Source of the DNA: Longirhabdus pacifica
GTDB lineage: Bacteria > Bacillota > Bacilli > Paenibacillales > DSM-105158
Assembly (NCBI RefSeq): GCF_004115085.1
Contig: NZ_QXJP01000021.1
Span: 1-64,000 of the forward strand
Reading direction: 5' to 3'
Length of the DNA stretch: 64,000 nucleotides
The stretch's first letter is position 1. Every line of letters begins with the position of its first letter. Positions 1-9,791 of this stretch are shown in pieces. The notes under the pieces were generated by a model. The model ran no database searches. It was not told where the DNA came from and saw nothing but the letters and a program-made list of their open reading frames with translations. The translations under genes and the position numbers were made by a program.

Positions 1-93
1 CTTGGTAAATATAGATAGCTAACAAAAGTATCTACTTCCCAAGAAGCATCCACTTCAAACGACCCGTAAGGTTGTTAAGTGGCGTGTAGTTCA

Positions 94-1038
94 CTAAATA
101 GGGAACTGAATATCTTCATACTCTCTAGTTACATTTTCTAAAATGATAGACTTTAGTTCCCTTAATTCTGGGTAGGATTCAAAAAATTGAACTTTCTTTT
201 CCCATATTTCATCCCCTTCTGGAAAAGTATATAACACATAATAAGACCATGCTTCTGCGATATCCTCATATATACTGGTCGCGGCATATTCCGAAACAAA
301 TTGATCTTCGTAGTCCATATAAAACCATCCTACGCCATCATCATCTTCCGCTAGGCCTCTTGCTTCCCATTCCTCTATCATTTCCTCTTCCCAAAATTGT
401 TTATAAAATTGATATATATAAGCATCCTCTTCACTACAACCATAGTCTGTTACAAACGTATCACAGAAATAGGTTGAATAATTATCTCCATCCATTTGAT
501 GTTGTCCTAAGGTAAGTATGTGCCCATGTTCATGCACTAGTGTATCCACCCATTGTATAGGGTCATTTAAGTCAGATACATCCACATACAGTTTCCACTT
601 CTCATTATTCCAACTTAGCGGTTCTACTGCAGCTAGTTCGTTGGCATAACCATCTGAATAGAGTGTAAGTCTGTGTATGTTATGTACTGTATCCTCTGGT
701 AAAATAGATGTAATGTTTAGCCAAAGTTGCTGATGCTTTTCTATTTCTCTCGAATAGCTAGCCCAGTACTCATTTGTTGTCAATTGATGAGGGTATTCTA
801 GTTTGTTATCTGACACATCATAAGTGACGATAATCTGTGATTCGTCTGGTAATAACATAAAATAGAGAGTAGAGTTTACAGCTGTACTTATATTCTGTTC
901 TATAGCTTGAATATACCTATGAAGGTACTGAAACGTTTCTTTACTTGCTATGCCACAGCCAGAAAGTATAGATAAACAACAAAGCATGATGATTAGTTTC
1001 ATTTTCATAGATTTCAAATGTGTCACATCCCATCCCAA
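94..1038 (-). CDS. Putative HExxH zinc metallopeptidase lipoprotein
   Basis: No family is recognised with certainty. The N-terminus has a short charged stretch, a hydrophobic core and a lipobox (LSGC near residue 28), so this is probably a membrane-anchored lipoprotein. HEHGH near residue 170 matches the HExxH zinc-binding motif, and the acidic C-terminal half could supply a third ligand. The listed start is TTG preceded by AGGGA. ATG codons 10 and 12 residues further in are alternatives, but no good ribosome-binding site precedes them. It lies downstream of murA, beyond murA's terminator, where many bacilli carry spoIID. Its substrate is unknown and the peptidase call rests on the motif alone. 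Confidence 0.6.
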   Translation of the reverse strand: MGWDVTHLKSMKMKLIIMLCCLSILSGCGIASKETFQYLHRYIQAIEQNISTAVNSTLYFMLLPDESQIIVTYDVSDNKLEYPHQLTTNEYWASYSREIEKHQQLWLNITSILPEDTVHNIHRLTLYSDGYANELAAVEPLSWNNEKWKLYVDVSDLNDPIQWVDTLVHEHGHILTLGQHQMDGDNYSTYFCDTFVTDYGCSEEDAYIYQFYKQFWEEEMIEEWEARGLAEDDDGVGWFYMDYEDQFVSEYAATSIYEDIAEAWSYYVLYTFPEGDEIWEKKVQFFESYPELRELKSIILENVTREYEDIQFPI

Positions 1039-1099
1039 TCATTTCCCTATATACATATTGTAACATCCCAAAAACAGTTAGAATATATCATTTTGACAC

Positions 1100-1136
1100 A
1101 AAAAAATACAAGCAGGAAATGATTATTCCTGCTTGC
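1100..1136 (-). terminator. Rho-independent terminator of murA
   Basis: A GC-containing stem (AAGCAGGAA paired with TTCCTGCTT, loop of about 7) is followed on the minus strand by a run of Ts. It lies about 55 bases after the murA stop codon. Confidence 0.85.
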
Positions 1137-1189
1137 ACTTTTCTCTCATCTATTTAGAAATGTTTATTATTTAGTTAGTCATGTTGGTT

Positions 1190-2503
1190 TTATGCTCTTG
1201 CCAACCTGGAATTGAGAAGAACTTTGTTCTCTTCTTCCTCTTCTTGCTGAGCAGTTAGAGTAATCGAAGCTCCTAGCTGAGATAGCTTGTTGCAAATATC
1301 ATCATAACCACGCTCAATATGATGAATATCTGATATTTCTGTGTCACCATCCGCAACGAGCGCGGCAATGACTAGTGCTGCTCCAGCTCTTAAATCACTA
1401 GCACTCACTTTCGATCCAGATAACGAAGATCCACCCGAAATAATAGCAGCTTGCCCTTCGACCTTAATGTTGGCGTTCATGTTTTTGAATTCTGTTACAT
1501 GCATAAAGCGATTTTCGAACACTGTTTCCGTCACGACGCTAGTTCCTTCCGATACGAGAAGCAGCGCCATCATCTGCGCTTGCATGTCAGTAGGAAACCC
1601 TGGATAAGGAAGTGTTTTTACATCCACCGCTCGTAAAGGCTGAGTCGCTCTTACGCGTATAGAAGTATCTTCACATTCCACCTTGGTGCCCATTTCTTCT
1701 AATTTAGCAATAATTGCCTTCAAATGGTCTGCTATTCCACCTTCAATCAACACGTCTCCACCTGTAATAGCAGCAGCCATCATATATGTACCCGCTTCTA
1801 TTCGATCAGGAATTACCGTGTGACTTGTGCCAACAAGTTCATCTACACCTTGGATACGGATCGTATCCGTTCCGGCTCCACGAACTTTAGCACCCATTGC
1901 GTTAAGGAAATTAGCTAAATCTACAATTTCTGGTTCACATGCTGCATTTTCTATTGTTGTCGTTCCCTCTGCTAATGCAGCAGCCATCATAATATTTTGG
2001 GTAGCACCTACACTAGGGATATCCAGATATATTTTCGCCCCTTGGAGACGACCATTCACGGTAGCGTTAATATAACCTTCGCCTAGTTCCATCTTAGCAC
2101 CCATTGCTTCAAAACCCTTTAGATGTTGATCAATTGGGCGGGTACCAATCGCACAGCCCCCTGGCAGAGGTATTTTTGCTTTGCCAAAGCGAGATAACAG
2201 TGGACCCATTATTAAAAATGAAGCCCTCATTTTGCGAACGAGAAGATAAGACGCTTCTACACTTTTAATATCTTCTGCATGAATTCGCAACGTCTCATTT
2301 TGGTAAGTGATGTGAGCACCTAAGTCTTTTAATACTTCACTTAGTGTGTTCACGTCGTCTAAAGCAGGTGTTTCGTGAATAATGGACTGCCCCTTACTTG
2401 CTAACAATGATGCTGCAATAATAGGTAAAACGGCATTTTTTGCCCCACTCACTTTAACTGTGCCTTGTAAACGTTTGCCACCGCGGACAATGATTTTGCT
2501 CAT
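1190..2503 (-). CDS. murA: UDP-N-acetylglucosamine 1-carboxyvinyltransferase MurA
   Basis: First committed step of peptidoglycan synthesis in the cytoplasm: transfer of enolpyruvate from phosphoenolpyruvate to UDP-GlcNAc. The 437-residue length is typical of the family. SGAKNA near residues 19-24 holds the conserved Lys22 and Asn23. PGGCAIG places the catalytic, fosfomycin-reactive cysteine at about residue 117. The C-terminus carries a short run of glutamates. Bacilli usually have two MurA paralogues; the DUF1146 gene just upstream matches the position of the MurAA-type copy. A separate promoter (2574-2602) and terminator suggest it can be transcribed alone. Confidence 0.97.
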   Translation of the reverse strand: MSKIIVRGGKRLQGTVKVSGAKNAVLPIIAASLLASKGQSIIHETPALDDVNTLSEVLKDLGAHITYQNETLRIHAEDIKSVEASYLLVRKMRASFLIMGPLLSRFGKAKIPLPGGCAIGTRPIDQHLKGFEAMGAKMELGEGYINATVNGRLQGAKIYLDIPSVGATQNIMMAAALAEGTTTIENAACEPEIVDLANFLNAMGAKVRGAGTDTIRIQGVDELVGTSHTVIPDRIEAGTYMMAAAITGGDVLIEGGIADHLKAIIAKLEEMGTKVECEDTSIRVRATQPLRAVDVKTLPYPGFPTDMQAQMMALLLVSEGTSVVTETVFENRFMHVTEFKNMNANIKVEGQAAIISGGSSLSGSKVSASDLRAGAALVIAALVADGDTEISDIHHIERGYDDICNKLSQLGASITLTAQQEEEEENKVLLNSRLARA

Positions 2504-2573
2504 TGAATAAACCTCCGCGTCGTTTGAATTTGTTTGTTAAAAATCAATAAAAATCAAATAATAATCATTTTAC

Positions 2574-2602
2574 AGTGTAACAAACGATAGTTAACTTGAC
2601 AA
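2574..2602 (-). promoter_or_regulatory. Predicted sigma-A promoter of murA
   Basis: Minus strand: -35 TTGTCA (2597-2602), 17-base spacer, -10 TACACT (2574-2579). It lies about 70 bases upstream of the murA start. Confidence 0.6.
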
Positions 2603-2705
2603 CTATTATTCTCAATACTTTACATAAACATATAATCACAGTTTAGACACTGTCAAATACTTTTCACAATTTTACCAGTTAACATTTTACTTCATAATGA
2701 TGTAC

Positions 2706-3016
2706 AAATTTCTTCATCTTATGTTTAGCGGTAATAAGTTGTTGAACAAGTTCATCCAACTTATATACAAGATGAAGAAATATTGAGCTATATGTTTACA
2801 CCTCAGTTGCCAGGCGTAAAGATTATGATAGAAATTTCTTCATCTTGTGTTCAGAGGTAATAAGTTGTTGAACAAGTTCATCCAACTTATATACAAGATG
2901 AAGAAATATTGAGCTATATGTTTACACCTCAGTTGCCAGACGTAAAGATTGTTATAGAAATTTCTTCATCTTGTGTTCAGAGGTAATAAGTTGTTGAACA
3001 AGTTCATCCAACTTAT
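2706..3016. repeat. 126-bp tandem repeat, about 2.5 copies, with nested palindromes
   Basis: Copies begin at 2706, 2832 and 2958, so the period is 126 bases; the third copy is partial. Each unit holds a long palindrome. The outer arms are TTTCTTCATCTT and AAGATGAAGAAA; the inner arms are ATAAGTTG and CAACTTAT, with GAAC/GTTC inside. About 45 further bases complete the unit. It fills most of the 567-base gap between murA and the DUF1146 gene, and no coding potential is seen. Diverged relatives occur at 16761-16887, 30377-30439 and 32253-32325. Confidence 0.9.
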
Positions 3017-3070
3017 CTTTCATTTTGTGCTTCTTTTTACTTTACTATTCGTTCTAGTTATACCAGTGCT

Positions 3071-3355
3071 CTATAGGAATCCTCTGATGTTAAAGGCCCA
3101 GGTGGAATAATCAAGAAGCAATCTAGAAAATAAATAGCCAATGACACAAGCTAAAATGACCTGTAGTAATTTTGCTTGTGCACTTTTGGGATAGCGAAGA
3201 AATTTTTCAAACTTTACTGCTTGTAAACTCCACCAACTGATGACAATGCATAACAGTGTAACGATGATAAATGTAATGCCATCCTGTGCCATCTTCGTTT
3301 TTAACATATCAGATGCAAGCAAGGTAGATGTAAGTTGAGAAAACCACAGCTGCAA
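3071..3355 (-). CDS. DUF1146 family membrane protein (YwzB-like)
   Basis: Small membrane protein of unknown function with two predicted membrane segments (about residues 27-47 and 65-85). The central WWSLQAVKFEKFL stretch and the C-terminal hydrophobic segment resemble the DUF1146/YwzB family, whose gene lies next to murA and the atp/nuo region in many bacilli. Start is TTG: a GGGAGG ribosome-binding site sits 8 bases upstream, inside the last codons of the protease gene. The two genes are therefore only 5 bases apart and probably co-transcribed. At 94 residues it is slightly longer than the usual roughly 77. Confidence 0.85.
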   Translation of the reverse strand: MQLWFSQLTSTLLASDMLKTKMAQDGITFIIVTLLCIVISWWSLQAVKFEKFLRYPKSAQAKLLQVILACVIGYLFSRLLLDYSTWAFNIRGFL

Positions 3356-3360
3356 TCGTA

Positions 3361-6300
3361 TTACCTCCCGTATATCATCTTATAGATGAGTATAGCCATT
3401 TGTGCTCTCGTTGTCGTGTCGTCCGGTCTATACGTTCCATCGCCAAAACCACTAATCCATTTTTCACTTTTTAATGCGTAAATATAGTTTGTAGCCCAAT
3501 GATCAAGACCCACATCCACATAAGAATATTTATTTTGGCTAATATCTAATTTATTGGAAGTTGCTATCATGGCAGCGACTTCTGCTCTCGTAACAGGGTT
3601 ATCTGGCCTAAAGGTACTATCTGGATACCCAGTAATGATATTTGCCTTCACTCCCTTGGATATGGCAGTATAGGCCCAGTGATTTCGGGTCACGTCGTTG
3701 AATCGAATAAACGTCGACTGCGTGAGATTTGCGGCATCCGTAATCATCTTAATGGCTTCCGCTCTTGTTACCGCCTGCTCTGGTCTAAATTCATAATTAC
3801 CGTATCCATTTAAATAACCATCCGAGGTTAACCGCGATATTTCCAGTTGTGCCCAATGGGTACTGATGTCCCTAAATCCAGACACTAACGTTTCTTTACT
3901 CAAGTACAATCGATAAGGGGTTTCCATCTCATTCCTAGCGTCCACTTGGATATAGTACGTTCCTTTGGATAATTTCATTTCTGTGGTTAGCACATTATCT
4001 GTATATCCAGCGTATTTAATGAAATTTTCATTGAACAGTTTTAATGAAGTAGTATTAATATCCACCTGATCCAACTTTACTGTGACGTAGTAATCCTGAT
4101 CGAGCGAAATTTGATAATAATCTACATCCTCTTCATCACCAATAATTCCGTACATATACTCATCTTCCAGCATCGTCGTTGCAGAGTAGGTGGCATTGTT
4201 TGGCTCATAACGATCAACAAAAATTTCTTTATACGTCATTTTTAACGTATATTGTCCTACAACCGGACCTTCATTATCTGAACCGCTTATTTTAATGTAG
4301 TATTTTCCGGGTGTTAGACGAAGATCATTTACTATTTTTGTTTGTTTGCTGTAACTTATAATTTTATCATTCAGACTATCCCCGTCTTTTTCCATCTTCA
4401 TTTGCAAATTCATTCGTTTTGTATCTGCCGAGACATTTAAATTCAACATGCTATCGGTTGTTATATTTAACACATACCAATCTTCATCGTATTGTTGATG
4501 AAAGGTTCCTGTTTGTGTCCATTCTTCTTGTAATGGTATCGAGTATGCTTCTTCCATCGTGTCATTATTTTCTGCTGCATCTTTGTTAATCACAAATTTG
4601 GTCTGAAGTTGGTATGTCATTGGACTTCCATTAGAAGAAATGACGATGTATTGCTTCTGATTTTGTGCAACTGGTATGTTGAAAGTTCCTTTATTATCAC
4701 TTCCACCTATTTGAGCCAGAAGTTCCCCATTACTGTTGTATGACGTGATCATGAGATCGGCTGCATCGGCTTCATATTGCACTTGCAATACTCCATTGTA
4801 TTCCGGTTGTATCATAAACCAGTCTACATCCTCCTCATTACTAATGCTTGCTGACAATTGAGAAGTAAGGCGCAACAATTTTGCATCTTTCATCGTATCA
4901 TTTTCTTCATATATATCGTCTTGCAATGTATTCGTCAGCGCTAAGTCAGCGCGTAATAAACCATGACCGCTAAATTTATCCCATCCAGGGCTGTTAATGT
5001 CTTGCGCGGTTTGATACAGCAAGTTACGGAGCTCTAGTACACTGAGTTCAGGATATTGTGCCCAAATTAATGCGGCAACTCCAGATACTTGTGGTGCTGC
5101 AAAAGAAGTACCTATTGCTTTTTCGTATCCACCGCCTAGACTTGTCGTATAGACATGAACGGGAGCCATGATATCTAATTCTTGACCAAATTGTGAGCCG
5201 GAATTACCATCGTCCCATATATTGTTGTTTGCATTGACTCCACCTACAGCTACAACCGTTGGGAAAGCTGCTGGATATTTTACTGCACTTTTCTCATTGC
5301 CTGCAGCTGCAACAACGAGCACTCCCCTTTTTTCCGCTTCCAACACTGCTTCTTCGAGAAATGGACTATATTCGTAAATACCAGATGAGAAGTTTACGAT
5401 GTCTGCTCCTTGTTCAATCGCTTCGTATAACCCTTTTGCTAGCGCATATTCTTTACCTGCTGCATCGACAGCTTTTATAGGTAATATTTTAGCATTCCAT
5501 ACGACGCCTGCCACGCCTGTATTGTTGTTGCCAGCTGCAGCAATGACTCCCGCTACCTTCGTGCCATGTCCGCCATTACCGTTTGCATCGTAAACGTCTT
5601 GAGCAGATTGACTAGGGTCCATGACGTTAATACCAGGTAATAAATTAGGTGCAAGATCAGGATGATTGTAATCTACACCTGTATCAATAACAGCAATCAC
5701 GATGTCATCATTACCAGAAACGACACCCCATGCTTGTTCCATTCCTATTTGTTTTAAGTAATACTGTTCATTGTAATACGTGTCATTAGGAGATATAGGC
5801 GTGATTGTTTCAACTGATTTCTCAACCGAATCTTGTAGAGGGTCCCCAACGGAGTCATCGAGTGGTTGTTTCAATGATTCGTCAAGTGATTCATCTAATG
5901 ACTCATCAACTGGTTGTTCAGCTGGTGCTTCCACTTCTTCATCCGCTGGTGCTTCAGTTGGCTCATCTAGTGATTCATCAACTTCTCCGTCTACTGGTTC
6001 ATTGGATGTTTCGTCACCGGATTCATGTATAGTTACAGGATGGTTGATTTGCATGTACTGGACCATATCATGATTAGACCACGTGTCAGTCCACATGTTT
6101 ACATCTATCGTACTTTTAGGGAAAGCTATCACAACACCGAGTTCGTCATCTTTTACTACAATGTTACTCTGGGCAATGAATTGAGGTTCTATATTTCCTT
6201 CCCATTTTATAATCCAATCTTGTTGATGCTGCACTGCCGTTGTGTGATGAAATGTTTCTGTTTGTATTAATGTGTTTGCTTTGGCCTCGGCAGGTACTGT

Positions 6301-6393
6301 AAATACAATATAAAGTAATATCAATGACAAACTAACAATGAAAAGATATGTATTTCTTCTTGATTGACGTCTCATCTTTCTCATCTTTCTCAT
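3361..6393 (-). CDS. Cell-surface subtilisin-like serine protease with PPC and SLH domains
   Basis: Large exported protease. Order of parts: signal peptide (about 1-38); N-terminal region (40-125); acidic low-complexity linker with DESL-type repeats (about 130-195); subtilase domain with Asp237 (VIDTGVD), His276 (GHGTKVAG), Asn366 (AAGNE) and Ser430 (GTSFAAP); three repeats resembling bacterial pre-peptidase C-terminal domains (about 495-830); and three S-layer homology domains at the C-terminus that would anchor it to secondary wall polymer. All catalytic residues are present. ATG codons at positions 1, 4 and 7 alternate, so the exact start is uncertain. It lies between the nuo operon and the DUF1146 gene, a place usually without a protease, which suggests a lineage-specific insertion. 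Confidence 0.93.
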   Translation of the reverse strand: MRKMRKMRRQSRRNTYLFIVSLSLILLYIVFTVPAEAKANTLIQTETFHHTTAVQHQQDWIIKWEGNIEPQFIAQSNIVVKDDELGVVIAFPKSTIDVNMWTDTWSNHDMVQYMQINHPVTIHESGDETSNEPVDGEVDESLDEPTEAPADEEVEAPAEQPVDESLDESLDESLKQPLDDSVGDPLQDSVEKSVETITPISPNDTYYNEQYYLKQIGMEQAWGVVSGNDDIVIAVIDTGVDYNHPDLAPNLLPGINVMDPSQSAQDVYDANGNGGHGTKVAGVIAAAGNNNTGVAGVVWNAKILPIKAVDAAGKEYALAKGLYEAIEQGADIVNFSSGIYEYSPFLEEAVLEAEKRGVLVVAAAGNEKSAVKYPAAFPTVVAVGGVNANNNIWDDGNSGSQFGQELDIMAPVHVYTTSLGGGYEKAIGTSFAAPQVSGVAALIWAQYPELSVLELRNLLYQTAQDINSPGWDKFSGHGLLRADLALTNTLQDDIYEENDTMKDAKLLRLTSQLSASISNEEDVDWFMIQPEYNGVLQVQYEADAADLMITSYNSNGELLAQIGGSDNKGTFNIPVAQNQKQYIVISSNGSPMTYQLQTKFVINKDAAENNDTMEEAYSIPLQEEWTQTGTFHQQYDEDWYVLNITTDSMLNLNVSADTKRMNLQMKMEKDGDSLNDKIISYSKQTKIVNDLRLTPGKYYIKISGSDNEGPVVGQYTLKMTYKEIFVDRYEPNNATYSATTMLEDEYMYGIIGDEEDVDYYQISLDQDYYVTVKLDQVDINTTSLKLFNENFIKYAGYTDNVLTTEMKLSKGTYYIQVDARNEMETPYRLYLSKETLVSGFRDISTHWAQLEISRLTSDGYLNGYGNYEFRPEQAVTRAEAIKMITDAANLTQSTFIRFNDVTRNHWAYTAISKGVKANIITGYPDSTFRPDNPVTRAEVAAMIATSNKLDISQNKYSYVDVGLDHWATNYIYALKSEKWISGFGDGTYRPDDTTTRAQMAILIYKMIYGR

Positions 6394-6577
6394 CCTTCTC
6401 CCTAAAAAGCGTTATATTTTAAAGTTTATATATACGTATGTTGAATATTAGAATTAATCATTTAATCATCAACGTTTTAACCTTACTACTTTATACTTTA
6501 AATAAGTATAAAAGTTTCAACATTTATCATACAGATTTTATACATTTTACAACGTTTTACAACTGATTTCTGATTTA

Positions 6578-6607
6578 ATCATAGCACAATAATTTCAAAA
6601 AATGTAA
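6578..6607 (-). promoter_or_regulatory. Predicted promoter of the surface protease gene
   Basis: Minus strand: -35 TTACAT (6602-6607), 18-base spacer, -10 TATGAT (6578-6583). The roughly 400-base gap between nuoN and the protease gene holds this, an AT-rich leader of about 180 bases and the nuo terminator; no gene is seen there. Confidence 0.45.
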
Positions 6608-6666
6608 TCTAAATTTTGTTAAAATATCCACCTATTTTATGGTCACTATTTCAAGGTATTAGTACA

Positions 6667-6695
6667 TAAAAAAGGCGCTTCATAAGAAGCACCTT
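6667..6695 (-). terminator. Rho-independent terminator of the nuo operon
   Basis: A fully paired 10-bp stem (AAGGTGCTTC with GAAGCGCCTT, one G-T pair) with a four-base loop and a T-run on the minus strand, about 100 bases after the nuoN stop. Confidence 0.9.
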
Positions 6696-6797
6696 CTGAC
6701 AAACATTCTTCATGTATCCAATTTCACTCCACTTTGCAAAAGCAAAAAGCGATGTGATAGCTAAATCATTACAGTAAAAAGCACATGATACTGTCTG

Positions 6798-8261
6798 TTA
6801 TGTCCATTCAATGAACGACAACATATATTGCGGGAAAAATGCAAAGAAAATCGTAGCTACGACACAAATGGCGATGACGATCATCGTTGTCACTGGCACT
6901 TTTATCGTTGTATGTTCACTATGTGACCGCATAAACATCAAACGGATGATGCGGAAATAGTAATAGAAAGAAATTACACTACTTACAATCATAATCGCTG
7001 CAAGCCAATACGTCTTCACTTGTATGACGCCTAGTAAAATAAAAAATTTACCTAGGAAGCCCATCGTTAATGGAATACCCGCCAAAGACAGTAATAGAAT
7101 TACCGTCATGACCGCAGTGACTGGTGCAGTAAAATATAGTCCAGAAAAGATGCTAATATCTTGATGTTCTGCTGAATTTTCTAGTGCTGTTACCACTGCA
7201 AATATCCCGATAGTCATCAATAAGTAGGCAACTAAATAATATACTAGTTCCCCTGGTCTATCGGTAGATAACACGACGAGAAAATATCCAGCATTAGCTA
7301 TACTAGAAAACGCTAATAATCGTTTTACGTTTTTTTGCATGAGCGCAACGATATTACCAACGATCATAGAAATAGCAGCCACCACATGTAATGTTAAAAC
7401 CACGTCGGAATAAATCGTAAGGTTTTGCACTGGATCCAACGGCACGAAGTATACAGGCAGGAACATAAACATAAAAATCAACATCGCCGCTTTAGAAATA
7501 ACAGCGAGAAAGGACACCACTGGTGTCGGTGCTGCGCTATACACTTCAGGTGCCCACGTATGGAAAGGAGCGGCAGCAAGTTTAAATCCAAATCCTACGA
7601 GCAATAGAAAGAAGCTCACGTAGATCATCGGATGAAAAGATGACTCTAAGCTTTGCAATGTAGCGCCAATTTGAAATAAATTGGTCGATCCACCCATCCC
7701 ATACAGGAACGACATGCCATATAAAATAAAAGCAGAAGCGATACTACCTAGCACGATGTATTTAAATGCAGCTTCATTGCTTTTCGTATGATGCTTTCGC
7801 AAAGCTACGAGAATATAAGATGAAATGCTCAGCAATTCTAATCCGATAAACAATGTAATGATATCGGCAGATGACGCCATAATCATCGCACCTAATGCCG
7901 CTGGCATTAGCAATACGTAATATTCTCCGATATGAGGGATATCTTTGTCCCTAATCGCTCCAAAACTCATCATAACAATCAAACTAACACCTAATAGAAC
8001 AATCAGTTTAAACAATATGCCATAGTGATATACTAGGTAACTATCATTTAACAGCGAAATAACACCGTCTAAATGTATTCGCTGATAGATCAAAAATCCT
8101 GCTGATACGATCAAAGCGATGAGTGTTAGTACGCCGATCCCTTTTTTAGAAGCATTTTTAGGCCAAAACAAGTCTAGCAAGGAAATAATGATAATTGCAA
8201 TAAATAATGTGAGCTCTGGCAGCATATCTAGTAAATCTGCTGCAAATAACCGCGTATCCAT
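6798..8261 (-). CDS. nuoN: NADH-quinone oxidoreductase subunit N
   Basis: Antiporter-like proton-pumping membrane subunit of complex I, 487 residues with about 14 hydrophobic segments. The proton_antipo_M core is visible, including the conserved YSAAPTPVVSFLAVISKAA stretch with its lysine. ATG start 3 bases after the nuoM stop, with AAAGGGGGA as ribosome-binding site inside the end of nuoM. Last gene of the operon, followed by the terminator at 6667. Confidence 0.96.
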   Translation of the reverse strand: MDTRLFAADLLDMLPELTLFIAIIIISLLDLFWPKNASKKGIGVLTLIALIVSAGFLIYQRIHLDGVISLLNDSYLVYHYGILFKLIVLLGVSLIVMMSFGAIRDKDIPHIGEYYVLLMPAALGAMIMASSADIITLFIGLELLSISSYILVALRKHHTKSNEAAFKYIVLGSIASAFILYGMSFLYGMGGSTNLFQIGATLQSLESSFHPMIYVSFFLLLVGFGFKLAAAPFHTWAPEVYSAAPTPVVSFLAVISKAAMLIFMFMFLPVYFVPLDPVQNLTIYSDVVLTLHVVAAISMIVGNIVALMQKNVKRLLAFSSIANAGYFLVVLSTDRPGELVYYLVAYLLMTIGIFAVVTALENSAEHQDISIFSGLYFTAPVTAVMTVILLLSLAGIPLTMGFLGKFFILLGVIQVKTYWLAAIMIVSSVISFYYYFRIIRLMFMRSHSEHTTIKVPVTTMIVIAICVVATIFFAFFPQYMLSFIEWT

Positions 8262-8264
8262 CTG

Positions 8265-9791
8265 TTATCCCCCTTTCACCATCACGTAAAATGCCATACC
8301 TTGTTCTACAATCGATGTAAGTAAAGCAGGGTATACGCCTAACACAATGATCACCGCAGTTAGAGCAACCATCGGAATCGCTTCCATCATCCTTACATCT
8401 TTCAGTGATTGGTGCTGAGCATGGAGGTTACCGAATGTAATCGCTAATACCGCTCTTAACATATACACCGCAGCCAACACAATCCCAATACTACCTATTG
8501 CAGCCAGCACTGGCATTTGCTCGAATAAACCGGCAAAAGACATAAATTCAGCCACAAAACCAGATAATGCTGGTAATCCGAGTGAAGCTAATCCAGCGAA
8601 CAAGAACACTCCGCTTAAGAATGGCATGCGCTGCGCTAGTCCACCTAATTCAGGCAATGCTGTCGTTCTTGTACGTTCCGCGATACTGCCAACGATCAAG
8701 AATAACAATGCGGATATCAACCCGTGTGAAATCAATTGGAAAACAGCCCCTTGCATCCCTAATGCATTACCAGCAGCAAGACCCATTAATACAATTCCCA
8801 TATGACTAATACTAGAATACGCCAATATACTTCTTAGCTCGTTTTGCATTAAAGCTAATAATGCTCCATATAGGAAGTTAATGACGCCGATCACAGCTAA
8901 CACGGTCGCCCATTCTACTGCTTGCTCTGGAAAAATTTCATATCCAAATCGAATTAATCCGTAAGCTCCCATTTTCAGCAATATACCAGAGTGAATCATG
9001 ACAACGGCAGGAGGAGCTTCCCGATGCACTTTCACCACCCATGTATGAAAAGGAAACATCGGTAATTTAATACCAAAAGCAATCAGCAATAGTACAAACA
9101 TCCACGTCTTTAACTCTTCAAAATCAAACTTAAACACGGATGGATCTAAAGCATTACTTTTAATAACATCAAAGCTACTAGTGTAAGACGATGTAGATAT
9201 ATCATAACCTACTGTGAAAATGAGCATCATAAATACGATAAACATGATCGCAGAGCCTAGTCCGTTATAGATTAAGTAATAATTTGCAGCTCTCTCTCTC
9301 CGCTTCTCCCCCCATATACCGATAAGAAAAAACATCGGTACGAGCGTAAACTCAAAGAAAATGAAGAAGAGTAATAGATCGCGAGCCATAAATACGCCAA
9401 ATATTCCTGTTTCTAATAACAGAAGCAAAATGAAAAATAGCTTCCAACGTTTCTTAATAAACACAGAGGCAAAGGCTGCAGCTGTGGCAATAAAAGCAGT
9501 AAGTAAAATCAATGGTAACGATATGCCATCTACCCCAAGCTGGTATGCAAAATGATAGTTAAAGTAGGTTAGAGGCTGAATCCATTTCAGTTCTTCTTCC
9601 ATTTGCACACTACTATTTACACCATCAAATTGTAAAAGCAACATCGCACCCAATACCAGTGGGATTAACGTCGTTAAAATCGCAATCGTCTGTAGAGGTT
9701 TTCTTTTATGTTTAGGAACAAACAATAAAATGAGTACACCGATTAATGGTGAAAAAAGAATAAGTGACAGTAACGGTAATGATTCCAACAC
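8265..9791 (-). CDS. nuoM: NADH-quinone oxidoreductase subunit M
   Basis: Antiporter-like proton-pumping subunit of complex I, 508 residues with many transmembrane helices. The conserved KLPMFPFHTWVVKVHREAP stretch and its lysine and histidine residues are present, as is the glutamate in FEFTLVPMFFLIG. Start is GTG immediately after the nuoL stop codon, with AAGGAGG 9 bases upstream inside the end of nuoL, so translational coupling is likely. Confidence 0.96.
   Translation of the reverse strand: MLESLPLLSLILFSPLIGVLILLFVPKHKRKPLQTIAILTTLIPLVLGAMLLLQFDGVNSSVQMEEELKWIQPLTYFNYHFAYQLGVDGISLPLILLTAFIATAAAFASVFIKKRWKLFFILLLLLETGIFGVFMARDLLLFFIFFEFTLVPMFFLIGIWGEKRRERAANYYLIYNGLGSAIMFIVFMMLIFTVGYDISTSSYTSSFDVIKSNALDPSVFKFDFEELKTWMFVLLLIAFGIKLPMFPFHTWVVKVHREAPPAVVMIHSGILLKMGAYGLIRFGYEIFPEQAVEWATVLAVIGVINFLYGALLALMQNELRSILAYSSISHMGIVLMGLAAGNALGMQGAVFQLISHGLISALLFLIVGSIAERTRTTALPELGGLAQRMPFLSGVFLFAGLASLGLPALSGFVAEFMSFAGLFEQMPVLAAIGSIGIVLAAVYMLRAVLAITFGNLHAQHQSLKDVRMMEAIPMVALTAVIIVLGVYPALLTSIVEQGMAFYVMVKGG

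Noticed and set aside
5780..6073. Plus-strand frames of 75-97 codons across the protease linker
   Set aside because: Serine-rich or leucine-rich shadows of the repetitive acidic linker encoded on the minus strand; no ribosome-binding site.
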